Source: Aplectana chamaeleonis (Eukaryota > Nematoda > Chromadorea > Rhabditida > Cosmocercidae). Taken from it: 64,000 nt of DNA. Positions within the stretch are counted from its first letter, which is position 1; each line of letters opens with the position of its first letter. Both the position numbers and the translations under genes were made by a program. The notes under the pieces were generated by a model. The model was not told where the DNA came from. It saw only the letters and a list, made by a program, of their open reading frames with translations, and searched no databases. This document shows positions 43,633-55,400 of this stretch, in pieces. The DNA lies in contig JAPDOI010000424.1 of the NCBI GenBank assembly GCA_029168955.1, positions 186,001-250,000 of the forward strand. Reading direction: 5' to 3'.

Positions 43633-44110
43633 GTATGAATAGGGTGTAACAGCAAGGCGGAAGACGGCAAAACAAACATACATAGAAATTTAGTTAATTA
43701 TGGGTAAGGTGACAATCAGCAATATTTTGTTCCTGAGCGTTTTTCCTGTGAGTTTTCACCTATTTTCACCTTTGTGATGATCATGTCTACCTTCTCATGA
43801 GGATACCATAACAACCGTTTCTTAAGTCAAACCCTACCTTTAGCAGCAATCGCACCATTGAACACAAGTAGTACATCGTAAAGGACTAGATAAGCTGCGC
43901 TGTTCCACAGATCCGGACTTCGTAGATTTTTTCTGATTTTTTTCTGTTTTTCGCAGACTTTTCAGAAAACAGAAATCAGAAAACAGAAAGGCCAAAACGG
44001 CCAGAAAACAGAAATCAGAAAACAGAAAACAGAAATTTCCGCACACCCCTGATTCCGACGCCGACCCTACGTCCGACACATCAACCTACATGAACGAAAT
44101 GCAAAAAGCG

Positions 44111-44787
44111 ATTCCTGAAAGTTTAGGTTCCTGGCAAAAGTAAAGATTTGGCATGGCCATTTTTTCGAAAAATTGGAAATATACTCCGTTAAAAAGGGAA
44201 GACAAAGAAAAATGGAAAAACTTTTGAAATATTCCTAGGAACGATTTGGCGTAGAATAATTTGATTTTTGGGAAATGTAGTGAAATAGTTGAAAGTATGA
44301 TTTGGCAGTCGAGTTTGAACCAAATATTTACAAGAGTTGTGCGAAACGAGAGATCGCATTGTATGAGCTTATCCGTAGAACATATCAAAGCAAAATCACG
44401 CGTGATAAGGCAAGCAGTAAAAGCTCGTTCGGGAGCTGGAATGCCGCAGTCTTCACGTATTAAGTGTAGTAAAATCAAGTGTTTGTTCCATATCACGCGT
44501 GATTTTGCTTTGATATGTTCTACGGATAAGCTCATACAATGCGATCTCTCGTTTTGCACAACTCTTATCCATAGTTGGTTCAAACTCGACTGCCAAATCA
44601 TACTTTCAACTATTTCACTACATTTCCCAAAAACCGAATTATTCTACGCCAAATCGTTCTCAGGAATATTTCAAAAGTTTTTCCATTTTTCTTTACCTTC
44701 CCTTTTTAACGGAGTAGATTTCCAATTTTTCGAAAAAATGGCCATGCCAAATCTTTACTTTTGCCAGGAACCTAAACTTTCAGGAAT
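44111..44787. mobile_element. Foldback element F1, ~297-bp arms
   Basis: Ends ATTCCTGAAAGTTTAGGTTC and GAACCTAAACTTTCAGGAAT. The arms are almost perfectly complementary (GATTTGGCATGGCCATTTTT; GTATGATTTGGCAGTCGAG; CGAGAGATCGCATTG) around a spacer of about 85 bp. The overlapping frames on both strands are mirror images of each other and reflect the palindrome, not a gene. Confidence 0.9.
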
Positions 44788-44879
44788 TTCATTTATTTTT
44801 TCTAAAGGTTTCCTTTCTAACATGATTTATGCCTGGTGGTGTCAATTCGAAGTAAACCCACTGATGCCCTGCCCCCCCC

Positions 44880-45095
44880 CTTCTATGACGTCCTGCGCAC
44901 TCCAACTGATGGCCTGAACACTTTCTATGAAGTCCTGCACGCTCCCACTAATGTCATGCACACCTTCTGTGACATCGTGCACACTCCCACTGATGTCCTG
45001 CACACTTTCTACGGCGTTCAGCGCACACCCATTTGGGTCCCGCACACTTTCTACGGCGTTCTGCGCACACCCTTTTGGGTCACAAGCACGCTCAT
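44880..45095 (+). repeat. Short C/B-intermediate 42-bp array
   Basis: About five monomers. Early copies carry B-type ttctatgacgtcctgc, later ones C-type ttctacggcgttctgcgc with catttgggtccc. Because both variants lie in one array, it links satellite families B and C. Confidence 0.9.
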
Positions 45096-45379
45096 GCCGA
45101 TCATTTTTTCCGCAGGACTACCGTAACCCTCTTTCAAAAATTTTCGAAGTGTCAGCCTGGATAGGAGCACATCGTAATAGCCAACAATCGTGTTTGCACA
45201 ATTTCGACCTCCTTAGCCACTTTCCAGCGGCTTCTCGAAGAGAGCGGTGTGTGAATGAGTGCATACCGCTCCTCTGCCCTTTTATACCCCGCATGTTATG
45301 AGCGTGTGTTATCGTTCGTTATCATGTTTTGTCCAAGAATGGTTACGGTAGCCCTGCGGAGAAAATGATCGGCATGGGC
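45096..45379. other. Spacer between two C-type arrays, no gene recognised
   Basis: Unique sequence separates two arrays of the same satellite. No element border recognised. Confidence 0.4.
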
Positions 45380-45930
45380 GTGCTTGTATTTGGGTCCCGC
45401 AAACTTTCTACGGCGTCTTGCGCACTTCCACTTGGTCACCTCACAGTTTCTGCGGCGTCCAACGTACTTTCATTTGGGTCCCGCACACTTTCTACGGTTT
45501 CCGACGCACTGTTATTCGGGTCCCACACATTTTCCACGACGTCCTACGCACTCTCATTTGGGTCCCACACACTTTCTACGGCGTTCGGTGCACTCCCGTA
45601 TGGGTCCCGCACACTTTTTATGGCGTCCCACGCACTGCTATTTGGGTCCCGCACACTTTTTACGGCGTATTGCTCACTCCCACTGGAGCCACGTACAATT
45701 TCTACGGCGTACTGCGCACGCCCATTTGGGTCCCGCACACTTTCTACGGTTTCCGACGCACTGTTATTCGGGTCCCACACATTTTCTACGGCGTCCGACG
45801 AACTGTTATTTGGGTCCCACACATTTTCTACGGCGTCCTGAGCACTCTCATTTGGGTCCCACACACATTCTACGGCGTCCGACGCACTGTTATTTGGGTC
45901 CCGCACACTATCTACGGCGTTCTGTGGCGC
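45380..45930 (+). repeat. Satellite array C, short block
   Basis: About 13 monomers of catttgggtcccgcacac + tttctacggcgtcy + ggcgcact type, with variants gttattcgggtcccacac and ttccgacgcact. Open frames in three registers are artefacts of the 42-bp period. Confidence 0.95.
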
Positions 45931-46700
45931 ACTTCTGAGTCACACCGTGCGGCGTTCCAAAAAATACATCCAAGATCCCGCCGCATTGATTGAAGCGTTG
46001 CCCCGTCTCAGGGAGCGTTCAATCCTGAGAAAAAGCCTATCAGTAACGGTGTTTATTTCATTAATTCATTTTTACGAATGAGTAAACGTCGGATGGTTTA
46101 TAATAACATGTTTACGTGTTTTTGTCTTACTTGACCCTCAATTTTGAGGTCCCGCAAAAATTGAGCTATCAACTTCAAATTTTGTCAGGAGCTAGCGGCA
46201 ATCATAACAAACTTTCTGGCCAAAAATGAGCTTTCTAGTTCAACGATAAGTGTTCCAACAAGATCGCGTACGCCAACTGAAAAAAAGGAGATGAACCATT
46301 TTTTCGACCAAAATGACGTGGTTCTGACAATTTTTCTCGAATCTCAGGTAACCATTCCAGACCATTTTTTCAACAGTTATTCAGCTTCCTAAAGTGTATT
46401 AAATGCAAAAAGAACGGACTTCCTACGTTCACTCTAGACCCTGATACTGAGATCAGGGGGTTGCGCGATGGCGAATCAAAGCCAAATCTGGTGAGCGCTT
46501 CGCACTCACCACAATAAAGGGGAACGGCTAAAATGGAACAACAACTTTTTTGATGCCCTCGGTTAACGCGCCCCAAGGACGATGAGCGCGCACAGCGTTC
46601 TACCGTCGCGCGCGTCGTGTGTACCAGCCGAACTGCTCCTTAGCCACACCCGCGGTATGGATTCCATCCACATACCATCGCGTGAGGCTCCGTCGATACG
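45931..46700. other. Unique spacer, no gene recognised
   Basis: Short frames only; nothing recognisable on either strand. Confidence 0.4.
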
Positions 46701-46705
46701 TGGCG

Positions 46706-46863
46706 AGGGGACAGGGGCTCTCTACACACCGAGGGAGGAGTTGTCCCGATTTCGCAGTTTGAAACGTCACGCCACTCAACGCGAGCGAAGTGGTCCTGAG
46801 TGGAATTAGAGCCGCTAAAGGCGGGACAACTCCTCCCTCGCTGTGTAGGCAACCCCTGTGCCC
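46706..46863. mobile_element. Small inverted-repeat element
   Basis: Left tip GGGGACAGGGGCTCTCTACA and inverse right tip GGGCACAGGGGTTGCCTACA, both continuing into GAGGGAGGAGTTGTCCCG. Arms are about 42 bp, total 158 bp. No clear target duplication. Confidence 0.75.
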
Positions 46864-48183
46864 GTGGTGAGAGCGTGCGATTACGCAAAATCGATGGTCA
46901 TCGTGGGCACACGATTTGCTAGCCGCTCACATGCGCTCCTTCGCGGGCGCCCTCGCCCGCTCGGTCTCGCGCGCTTACGCCAGCACCACGAAGCAAGCAA
47001 TAAGTTTCAAGCTTATTGCTCCATCACTAAAACAGGTGACATTAAACCTGTAGCAAAACTACTGCCCTTGTTTTCCATAATCCCACCACAGAAGTCGAAA
47101 ACCGTGGGAAATCATCAGCCGTTGCGCCGACTCGAGCGATTGATCAACCGATCAAACGTTTCCAATCAAATCAACACGAGGTAGGGGGTGTTTGCCTGTG
47201 TTAATTTGCGGGCACGGGCTGATATTGTGTTGAGGAGCGTTGAGAGGCGCACAACAGCGGGAACGCCCGCTCTCGCCACGTATTGACGCTGCCTGAAGCC
47301 TAGTTTTGACTGCATCGCTGCTGTTTTTCATCACAGCGATTTTTCACCCGGGGCTGCAGTGATGTGGCAGCGGCAGCGATTTTGTTCATATTGCATAGCT
47401 TCATGGATTATCCAGGAAATTCAATCAATCAGTGAAATCAATGGCTCGCAGTCATCAATAACACGTTTCGACTCGTAAACACTGATCTTGTCATTTGGAA
47501 AGGTCAATGTTCACTAAACGAAACGTGTCATTCGCTGGCGATCGCTCCATCGCTGCCATAATGGCAGCGATGGAGCGATGATCAGCGACCATCGAGAATC
47601 GCTCCTCCAGCAGCGAAGAAGTAAAACATAGGATTTCGTCGCCGCGACCCAGCGATGTAGGACGTTTGCTACGAAGCGATCAAAATTAAAGCGCCTTTCC
47701 ATTAGGCACGATGTTAAAGGAACAGTTGTCCCTCGCATGGCCGCAGCGACCAGGTGCTGTCAAAACATGGCTTGAGACGGGGGCTGCCGCGTTGTCGTGG
47801 GGTGGTAAGTGACCGAAGGCGGGCTGGGACGAATAAGGCCTTTTTAAAAGGGGTCTGCAGAGTTGCAGAGACCGGCTAGTGGTCGCCCAGCGTCAGCCTT
47901 GACGCGGCGAAAAAAATGTTTCGAAACATTATCGTCAGTGATGTAGGGCCGTCGCGGCGTCAATACACTCTGCGGTTCCCCCTCGCCGCCCTTCACGCCG
48001 CGTCGGTCGCCATCGTCGCCGAATGTAATTTATATATTATATATTTATTTACATAAGCCTGCGGACCAGACTTATGTGCAATGAACAGCTCATATACGAA
48101 ACAACCAACAAAAAACATCTAGTAACAACGAGGGAAAAACTACCAGTATTTCGGTCAGATAAAGCAATGAATTCAAAGCAGAT
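46864..48183. other. Unique GC-rich spacer with a 39-bp near-perfect palindrome
   Basis: At 47541-47579 ATCGCTCCATCGCTGCCAT is followed by its inverse ATGGCAGCGATGGAGCGAT with a single central base. Repeated GCAGCGAT motifs occur nearby. No gene recognised. Confidence 0.5.
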
Positions 48184-48620
48184 ATTCCTGAAAGTTTAGG
48201 TTCCTGGCAAAAGTAAAAATTTGGCATGGCCATAGAAATATACTCAGTTAAAAGGGGAAGGTAAAGAAAAATGGGAAAAGTTATGAAATATTCCTGAGAA
48301 GGATTTGGCGTAGAATAATTTGTTTTTCGGGTAATGAAGTCAAATTGTTGAAAGTATGATTTGGCAGTCGAGTTTGAACCAACTATTGATAAGAGTTGTG
48401 CAAAACGAGAGATCGCCTTGTCTGTGCTTATCCGTAGAACATATCGAAGCAAAATCCCGCGTGTTGATTTTACTTCACCTAATACGTGAAGACCGCCGCA
48501 TTACAGCTCCCGAAAAAGTTTTGATGCTTCCCATTTCACGCGTGATTTCGCTTTGATATGTTCTACGGATAAGCACAGACAAGGCGATCTCTCATTTTGC
48601 AAAACTATTATCAATAGTTA
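48184..48620. mobile_element. Foldback element F2, right arm truncated
   Basis: Same family as F1 (ATTCCTGAAAGTTTAGGTTC start; GTATGATTTGGCAGTCGAG; ATCCGTAGAACATATC). The right arm stops at caatagtta, directly before foldback F3, so roughly half of that arm is missing. Confidence 0.85.
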
Positions 48621-48623
48621 ATT

Positions 48624-49269
48624 TCTAAAAGTTTAGCTTCCTGGCAAATGTAATGATTTGGCAATGTTATAATTTCAAGAAATCAAAGAGTTGAAAAAAA
48701 ATTTAAAAAACGTCTTGAAATATCTTTAAAAATGATTTGGCGCAAATTAACCACAAGTAATGAAAAAACTGGGAAATGTAGTGAAATGATTAACATCGAA
48801 TTTGGCGGTCAGTCGTAGGCCAACTTTTTGTAAGTAGTGAGAGACAAGGTATAGGATTTTACAAACTTCTCCGTTAAACTTATCAAAGCTAAATCAAGCG
48901 CGCAACGGATTTGAGCGTTACGTTTACATAGCTTGACCCACCCTGATTTCCGTATTACAGCTTCAATGAAATGTTTTAAGGTTTCCGTTGCGCGCTTGAT
49001 TTAGCTTTGATAAGTTTAACGGAGAAGCTTGCAAAATCCTATACCTCGTCTCTCACTACTTATAAAAAGTTGGCCTACGACTGACTGCCAAATCCGATGT
49101 TAATCATTTCACTACATTTCCCAGTTTTTTCATTACTTGTGGTTAATTTGCGCCAAATCATTTTTAAAGATATTTCAAGACGTTTTTTAAATTTTTTTTC
49201 AACTCTTTGATTTCTTGAAATTATAACATTGCCAAATCATTACTTTTGCCAGGAAGCTAAACTTTTAGA
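48624..49269. mobile_element. Foldback element F3, complete
   Basis: A 646-bp palindrome with ends TCTAAAAGTTTAGCTTCC and GGAAGCTAAACTTTTAGA. Arms share TAATGATTTGGCAATG, AATGATTTGGCGCAAATT and AAGCTAAATCAAGCGCGCAA. It is diverged from F1/F2 but has the same order of TTTGGC motifs. Confidence 0.9.
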
Positions 49270-49449
49270 TTTCATATATTTTTTCCAAAGGTTCCCTTTT
49301 TGACCTGATTTTTGTTTAGCGATTCCCATTTTCGAGAGGCGAAACCTCTTATGACAGCTTTCGCCTTCCGTAAATAATGAAATTGGTACGAATCGGTGTT
49401 GTCTGAGAACCATAACTCCAAAAAATTGTGACACGCAACCATAAAAAAT
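49270..49449. other. Linker between foldback F3 and array C
   Basis: The first ~48 bp (TTTCATATATTTTTTCCAAA, then GGTTCCCTTTTTGACC) match the sequence right of foldback F1 (44788-44835), which also leads to a C-type array. The remaining bases are unique. Confidence 0.6.
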
Positions 49450-52400
49450 GACCCTCGCTTTTCCACTGGGGGCCCGCATACTTTCTACAGCATGCTGCGC
49501 ACTCCCATTGGGGGCCCGCACACTTTCTACGGCGTCCTGCGCACTCCCACTGGGTTACCGAACACCTTCTACGGCGTCCTGCGCCCTCCCACTGGGTTAC
49601 CGAACACCTTCTACGGCGTCCTGCGCACTCCCATTGGGGGCCCGCACACTTTCTACGGCGTCCTGCGCACTCCCATTGGGGGCTCGCACACTTTCTACGG
49701 CGTCCTGCGTACTCCCACTGGGTTACCGCACACATTCTACGGCGTCCTGCGCATTCCCAATGGGAGCCCGCACACTTTCTACGGCGTCCTGCGCACTCCC
49801 ACTGGGTTACCGAACACCTTCTACGGCGTCTTGCACTCCCACTTGGGTCCCGCACACCTTCTACGGCGTCCTGCGCACTCCCACTTGGGTCCCGCACACA
49901 TTCTACGGCGTCCTGCGCAATCCCACTGGGGGCCCGCACACTTTCTACGGCGTCCTGCGCACTCCCATTGGGAGCCCGCACACCTTCTGCGGCATCCTGC
50001 ACGCTCCCGCTGGGGTCCCGTACATTTTCTACATCGTCCTGCGCACTCCCATTTGGGTCCCGCACACTTTCTACGGCGTCCGGCGCACACCCACTGGGTT
50101 ACCGCACACCTTCTACGGCGTCTTGCACACTCCCACTGGGGTCCCGCACACTTTCTACGGCGTCCGGCGCACTCCCACTGTAGTCCCGCACACTTTCTAC
50201 GGCGTCCTGCGCACTCCCATTTGGAGGCCGCACACTTTCTACGGCGTCCGGCGCACTCCCAATGGGGTCCCGCACACTTTCTACGGCGTCCGGCGCTTTC
50301 CCACTGGTGGCCCGCACACTTTCTACGGCGTCCGGCGCACTCCCACTGGGTTACCGCACACTTTCTACGGCGTCCTGCGCACTCCCATTTGGGTCCCGCA
50401 CACTTTCTACGGCGTCCGGCGCACTCCCACTTGGGTCCCGCACACTTTCTACGGCGTCCGGCGCACTCTCATTTGGGTCCCGCACACTTTCTACGGCGTC
50501 CTGCGCACTCCCATTTGGGTCCCGCACACTTTCTACGCGTCGTGCGCACTCCCACTTGGGTCCCGCACACATACTACGGAGTCCGGCGCACTCTCATTTG
50601 GGTCCCGCACACTTTCTACGGCGTCCTGCGCACTCTCAAATTTGGGTCCCACACCGTCTCAAAGAGAGAACAATCTGCCGGAAGCCTATCATTAGCTGTG
50701 TTGTCCTGCACACTTTCTACGGCGTCCGGCGCACTCCCACGTGGGTCCCGCACACTTTCTACGGCGTCCGGCGCACTCTCATTTGGGTCCCGCACACTTT
50801 CTACGGCGTCCGGCGCACTCTCATTTGGGTCCCGCACACTTTCTACGGCGTCCGGCGCACTCTCATTTGGGTCCCACACACTTACTACGGCGTTCTACGC
50901 ACACCTATTTGGGTCCCGCACGCTTTCTCCGGCGTCCGGCGCACACCCATTTGGGTCCGGCACTTTCTACGGTGTCCAACGCAATCTCATTTGGGTCCCG
51001 CACACTTTCTACGGCGTCCGACGCACTCTCATTTGGGTCCCGCACACTTTCTACGGCGTTCTGCGCACACCCATTTGGGTCCCGCACACTTTCTACGGCG
51101 TCCGGCGCACTCCCACTTGGGTCCCGCACACTTTCTACGGCGTCCGGCGCACTCTCATTTGGGTCCCACACACTTACTACGGCGTTCTGCGCACACCCAT
51201 TTGGGTCTCGCACACTTTCTACGGCGTCCGGCGCACACCCATTTGGGTCCCGCACACTTTCTACGGCGTCTGGCGCACTCTCATTTGGGTCCCGCACACT
51301 TTCGACGGCGTCCGGCGCACACCCATTTGGGTCTCGCACACTTTCTACGGCGTCCGGCGCACACCCATTTGGGTCCCGCACACTTTCTACGGCGTGCGGC
51401 GCACTCTCATTTGGGTCCCACACACTTACTACGGCGTTCTGCGCACATCCATTTGGGTCCCGCACACTTTTTACGGCGTCCGGCGCACTCCCACGTGGGT
51501 CCCGCACACTATCGACGGCGTCTGGCGCACTCTCATTTGGGTCCCGCACACTTTCTACGGCGGCCGGCGCACTCCCACTTTAGTCCCACACACTTTCTAC
51601 GGCGTCCGGCGCACTCCCACTTGGGTCCCGCACACTTTCTACGGCGTCCGACGCACTCTCATTTGGGTCCCGCACACTTTCTACGGCGTCCGGCGCACTC
51701 TCATTTGGGTCCCACACACTTACTACGGCGTTCTGCGCACATCCATTTGGGTCCCGCACACTTTTTACGGCGTCCGGCGCACTCCCACGTGGGTCCCGCA
51801 CACTTTCGAAGGCGTCCGGCGCACTCTCATTTGGGTCCCGCACACTTTCTACGGCGTCCGGCGCACTCTCATTTGGGTTCCACACACTTTCTAGGGCGTC
51901 ATGCGCACTCCCACTTTAGTCCCGCACGCTTTCTACGGCGTCCGGCGCACTCCCACTCGGGTCCCGCACACTTTCTACGGCGTCCGGCGCACTCTCATTT
52001 GGGTCCCACAAACTTACTACGGCGTTCTGCGCACATCCATTTGGGTCCCGCACACTTTTTACGGCGTCCGGCGCACTCCCACGTGGGTCCCGCACACTTT
52101 CGACGGCGTCCGGCGCACTCTCATTTGGGTCCCGCACACTTTCTACGGCGTCCGACGCACTCTCATTTGGGTCCCGCACACTTTCTACGGCGGCCGGCGC
52201 ACTCCCACTTTAGTCCCGCACACTTTCTACGGCGTCCGGCGCACTCCCACTTAGGTCCCGCACACTTTCTACGGCGTCCGACGCACTCTCATTTGGGTCC
52301 CGCACACTTTATACGGCGTCCGGCGGCTCACTCCCACTTGGGTCCCGCACACTTTCTACGGCGTCCGGCGCACTCTCATTTGGGTCCCACGCACTTACTA

Positions 52401-55400
52401 CGGGCGTTTCTGCGCACACCCATTTGGGTCTCGCACACTTTCTACGGCGTCCGGCGCACACCCATTTGGGTCCCGCACACTTTCTACGGCGTCCGGCGCA
52501 CTCTCATTTGGGTCCCACACACTTACTACGGCGTTCTGCGCACATCCATTTGGGTCCCGCACACTTTTTACGGCGTCCGGCGCACTCCCACGTGGGTCCC
52601 GCACACTATCGACGGCGTCTGGCGCACTCTCAATTGGGTCCCGCACACTTTCTACGGCGTTCTGCGCACACCCATTTGGGTCCCGCACACTTTTTACGGC
52701 GTCCGGCGCACTCCCACGTGGGTCCCGCACACTTTCGACGGCGTCCCGCGCACTCTCATTTGAGTCCCGCACACTTTCTACGGCGTCCAACGCACTCTCA
52801 TTTGGGTCCCGCACACTTTCTACGGCGTCCGGCGCACTCTCATTTGGGTCCCGCACACTTTCTACGGCGTCCGGCGCACTCCCACGTGGGTCCCGCACAC
52901 TTTCGACGGCGTCCGGCGCACTCCCACTTTAGTCCCGCACACTTTCTACGGCGTCCGGCGCACTCCCACTTGGGTCCCGCACACTTTCTACTGCGTCCGA
53001 CGCACTCTCATTTGGGTCCCGCACACTTTCTACGGCGTCCGGCGCACTTCCACTTGGGTCCCGCACACTTTCTACGGCATCCAGCGCACTCTCATTTGGG
53101 TCCCGCACACTTTTTACGGCGTCCGGCGCACTCTCATTTGGGTCCCACACACTTACTACGGCGTTCTGCGCACATCCATTTGGGTCCCGCACACTTTTTA
53201 CGGCGTCCGGCGCACTCCCACGTGGGTCCCGCACACTTTCGACGGCGTCCGGCGCACTCTCATTTGGGTCCCGCACACTTTCTACGGCGTCCGGCGCACT
53301 CCCACTTGGGTCCCGCACACTTTCGACGGCGTCCGGCGCACTCCGACTTTAGTCCCGCCCACTTTCTACGGCGTCCGGCGCACACCCATTTGGGTCCCGC
53401 ACACTTTCTACGGCGTCCGGCGCACTCTCATTTGGGTCCCACACACTTACTACGGCGTCCGGCGCACTCTCATTTGGGTCCCGCACACTTTCTACGGCGT
53501 CCGGCGCACTCTCATTTGGGTCCCGCACACTTTCTACGGCGTCCGGCGCACTCCCACGTGGGTCCCGCACACTTTCGACGGCGTCCGGCGCACTCCCACG
53601 AGGGTCCCGCACACTTTCGACGGCGTCCGGCGCACTCTCATTTGGGTTCCGCACACTTTCTACGGCGTCCTGCGCACACCCATTTGGGTCCCGCACACTT
53701 TCTACGGCGTCCGGCGCACACCCATTTGGGTCCCGCACACTTTCTACGGCGTCCGGCGCACTCTCATTTGGGTCCCACACACTTACTACGGCGTTCTGCG
53801 CACATCCATTTGGGTCCCGCACACTTTTTACGGCGTCCGGCGCACTCCCACGTGGGTCCCGCACACTATCGACGGCGTCTGGCGCACTCTCATTTGGGTC
53901 CCGCACACTTTCTACGGCGTTCTGCGCACACCCATTTGGGTCCCGCACACTTTTTACGGCGTCCGGCGCACTCCCACGTGGGTCCCGCACACTTTCGACG
54001 GCGTCCGGCGCACTCTCATTTGGGTCCCGCACACTTTCTACGGCGTCCGACGCACTCTCATTTGGGTCCCGCACACTTTCTACGGCGTCCGGCGCACTCT
54101 CATTTGGGTCCCGCACACTTTCTACGGCGTCCGGCGCACTCCCACGTGGGTCCCGCACACTTTCGACGGCGTCCGGCGCACTCCCACTTTAGTCCCGCAC
54201 ACTTTCTACGGCGTCCGGCGCACTCCCACTTGGGTCCCGCACACTTTCTACTGCGTCCGACGCACTCTCATTTGGGTCCCGCACACTTTCTACGGCGTCC
54301 GGCGCACTTCCACTTGGGTCCCGCACACTTTCTACGGCATCCAGCGCACTCTCATTTGGGTCCCGCACACTTTTTACGGCGTCCGGCGCACTCTCATTTG
54401 GGTCCCGCACACTTTCTACGGCGTCCGGCGCACTCCCACTTGGGTCCCGCACACTTTCTACTGCGTCCGACGCACTCTCATTCGGGTCCCGCACACTTTC
54501 TACGGCGTCCGGCGCACTTCCACTTGGGTCCCGCACACTTTCTACGGCATCCAGCGCACTCTCATTTGGGTCCCGCACACTATCGACGGCGTCTGGCGCA
54601 CTCTCATTTGGGTCCCGCACACTTTCTACGGCGTTCTGCGCACACCCATTTGGGTCCCGCACACTTTTTACGGCGTCCGGCGCACTCCCACGTGGGTCCC
54701 GCACACTTTCGACGGCGTCCGGCGCACTCTCATTTGGGTCCCGCACACTTTCTACGGCGTCCGACGCACTCTCATTTGGATCCCACACACTTACTACGGC
54801 GTTCTGCGCACACCCATTTGGGTCTCGCACACTTTCTACGGCGTCCGGCGCACACCCATTTGGGTCCCGCACACTTTCTACGGCGTCCGGCGCACTCTCA
54901 TTTGGGTCCCACACACTTACTACGGCGTTCTGCGCACATCCATTTGGGTCCCGCACACTTTTTACGGCGTCCGGCGCACTCCCACGTGGGTCCCGCACAC
55001 TATCGACGGCGTCTGGCGCACTCTCATTTGGGTCCCGCACACTTTCTACGGCGTTCTGCGCACACCCATTTGGGTCCCGCACACTTTTTACGGCGTCCGG
55101 CGCACTCCCACGTGGGTCCCGCACACTTTCGACGGCGTCCGGCGCACTCTCATTTGGGTCCCGCACACTTTCTACGGCGTCCGGCGCACTCTCATTTGGG
55201 TCCCGCACACTTTCTACGGCGTCCGGCGCACTCCCACGTGGGTCCCGCACACTTTCGACGGCGTCCGGCGCACTCCGACTTTAGTCCCGCACACTTTCTA
55301 CGGCGTCCGGCGCACTCCCACTTGGGTCCCGCACACTTTCGACGGCGTCCGGCGCACTCCGACTTTAGTCCCGCCCACTTTCTACGGCGTCCGGCGCACT

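Larger units (their letters stand above)
42206..44051. mobile_element. hAT-superfamily non-autonomous transposon with perfect 8-bp duplication
   Basis: A 1846-bp element with 19-bp terminal inverted repeats CAGGGGTGTGCGGAAATTT (left) and AAATTTCCGCACACCCCTG (right). It is flanked by ATTCCGAC at 42198-42205 and 44052-44059. Both ends carry short subterminal repeats of CAGAAAACAGAAAT and the motif GGCCAAAACGGCC. The interior holds three nested palindromic inserts (42801-42914, 43089-43295, 43508-43632) and no transposase. An 8-bp duplication with a CAGGGGTG tip is diagnostic of hAT. Confidence 0.95.

Noticed and set aside
44086..44917. Coding frames at 44086-44601 (minus) and 44261-44917 (plus) as genes
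   Set aside because: Their proteins are near-mirror copies of each other because they are read through the two arms of foldback F1.
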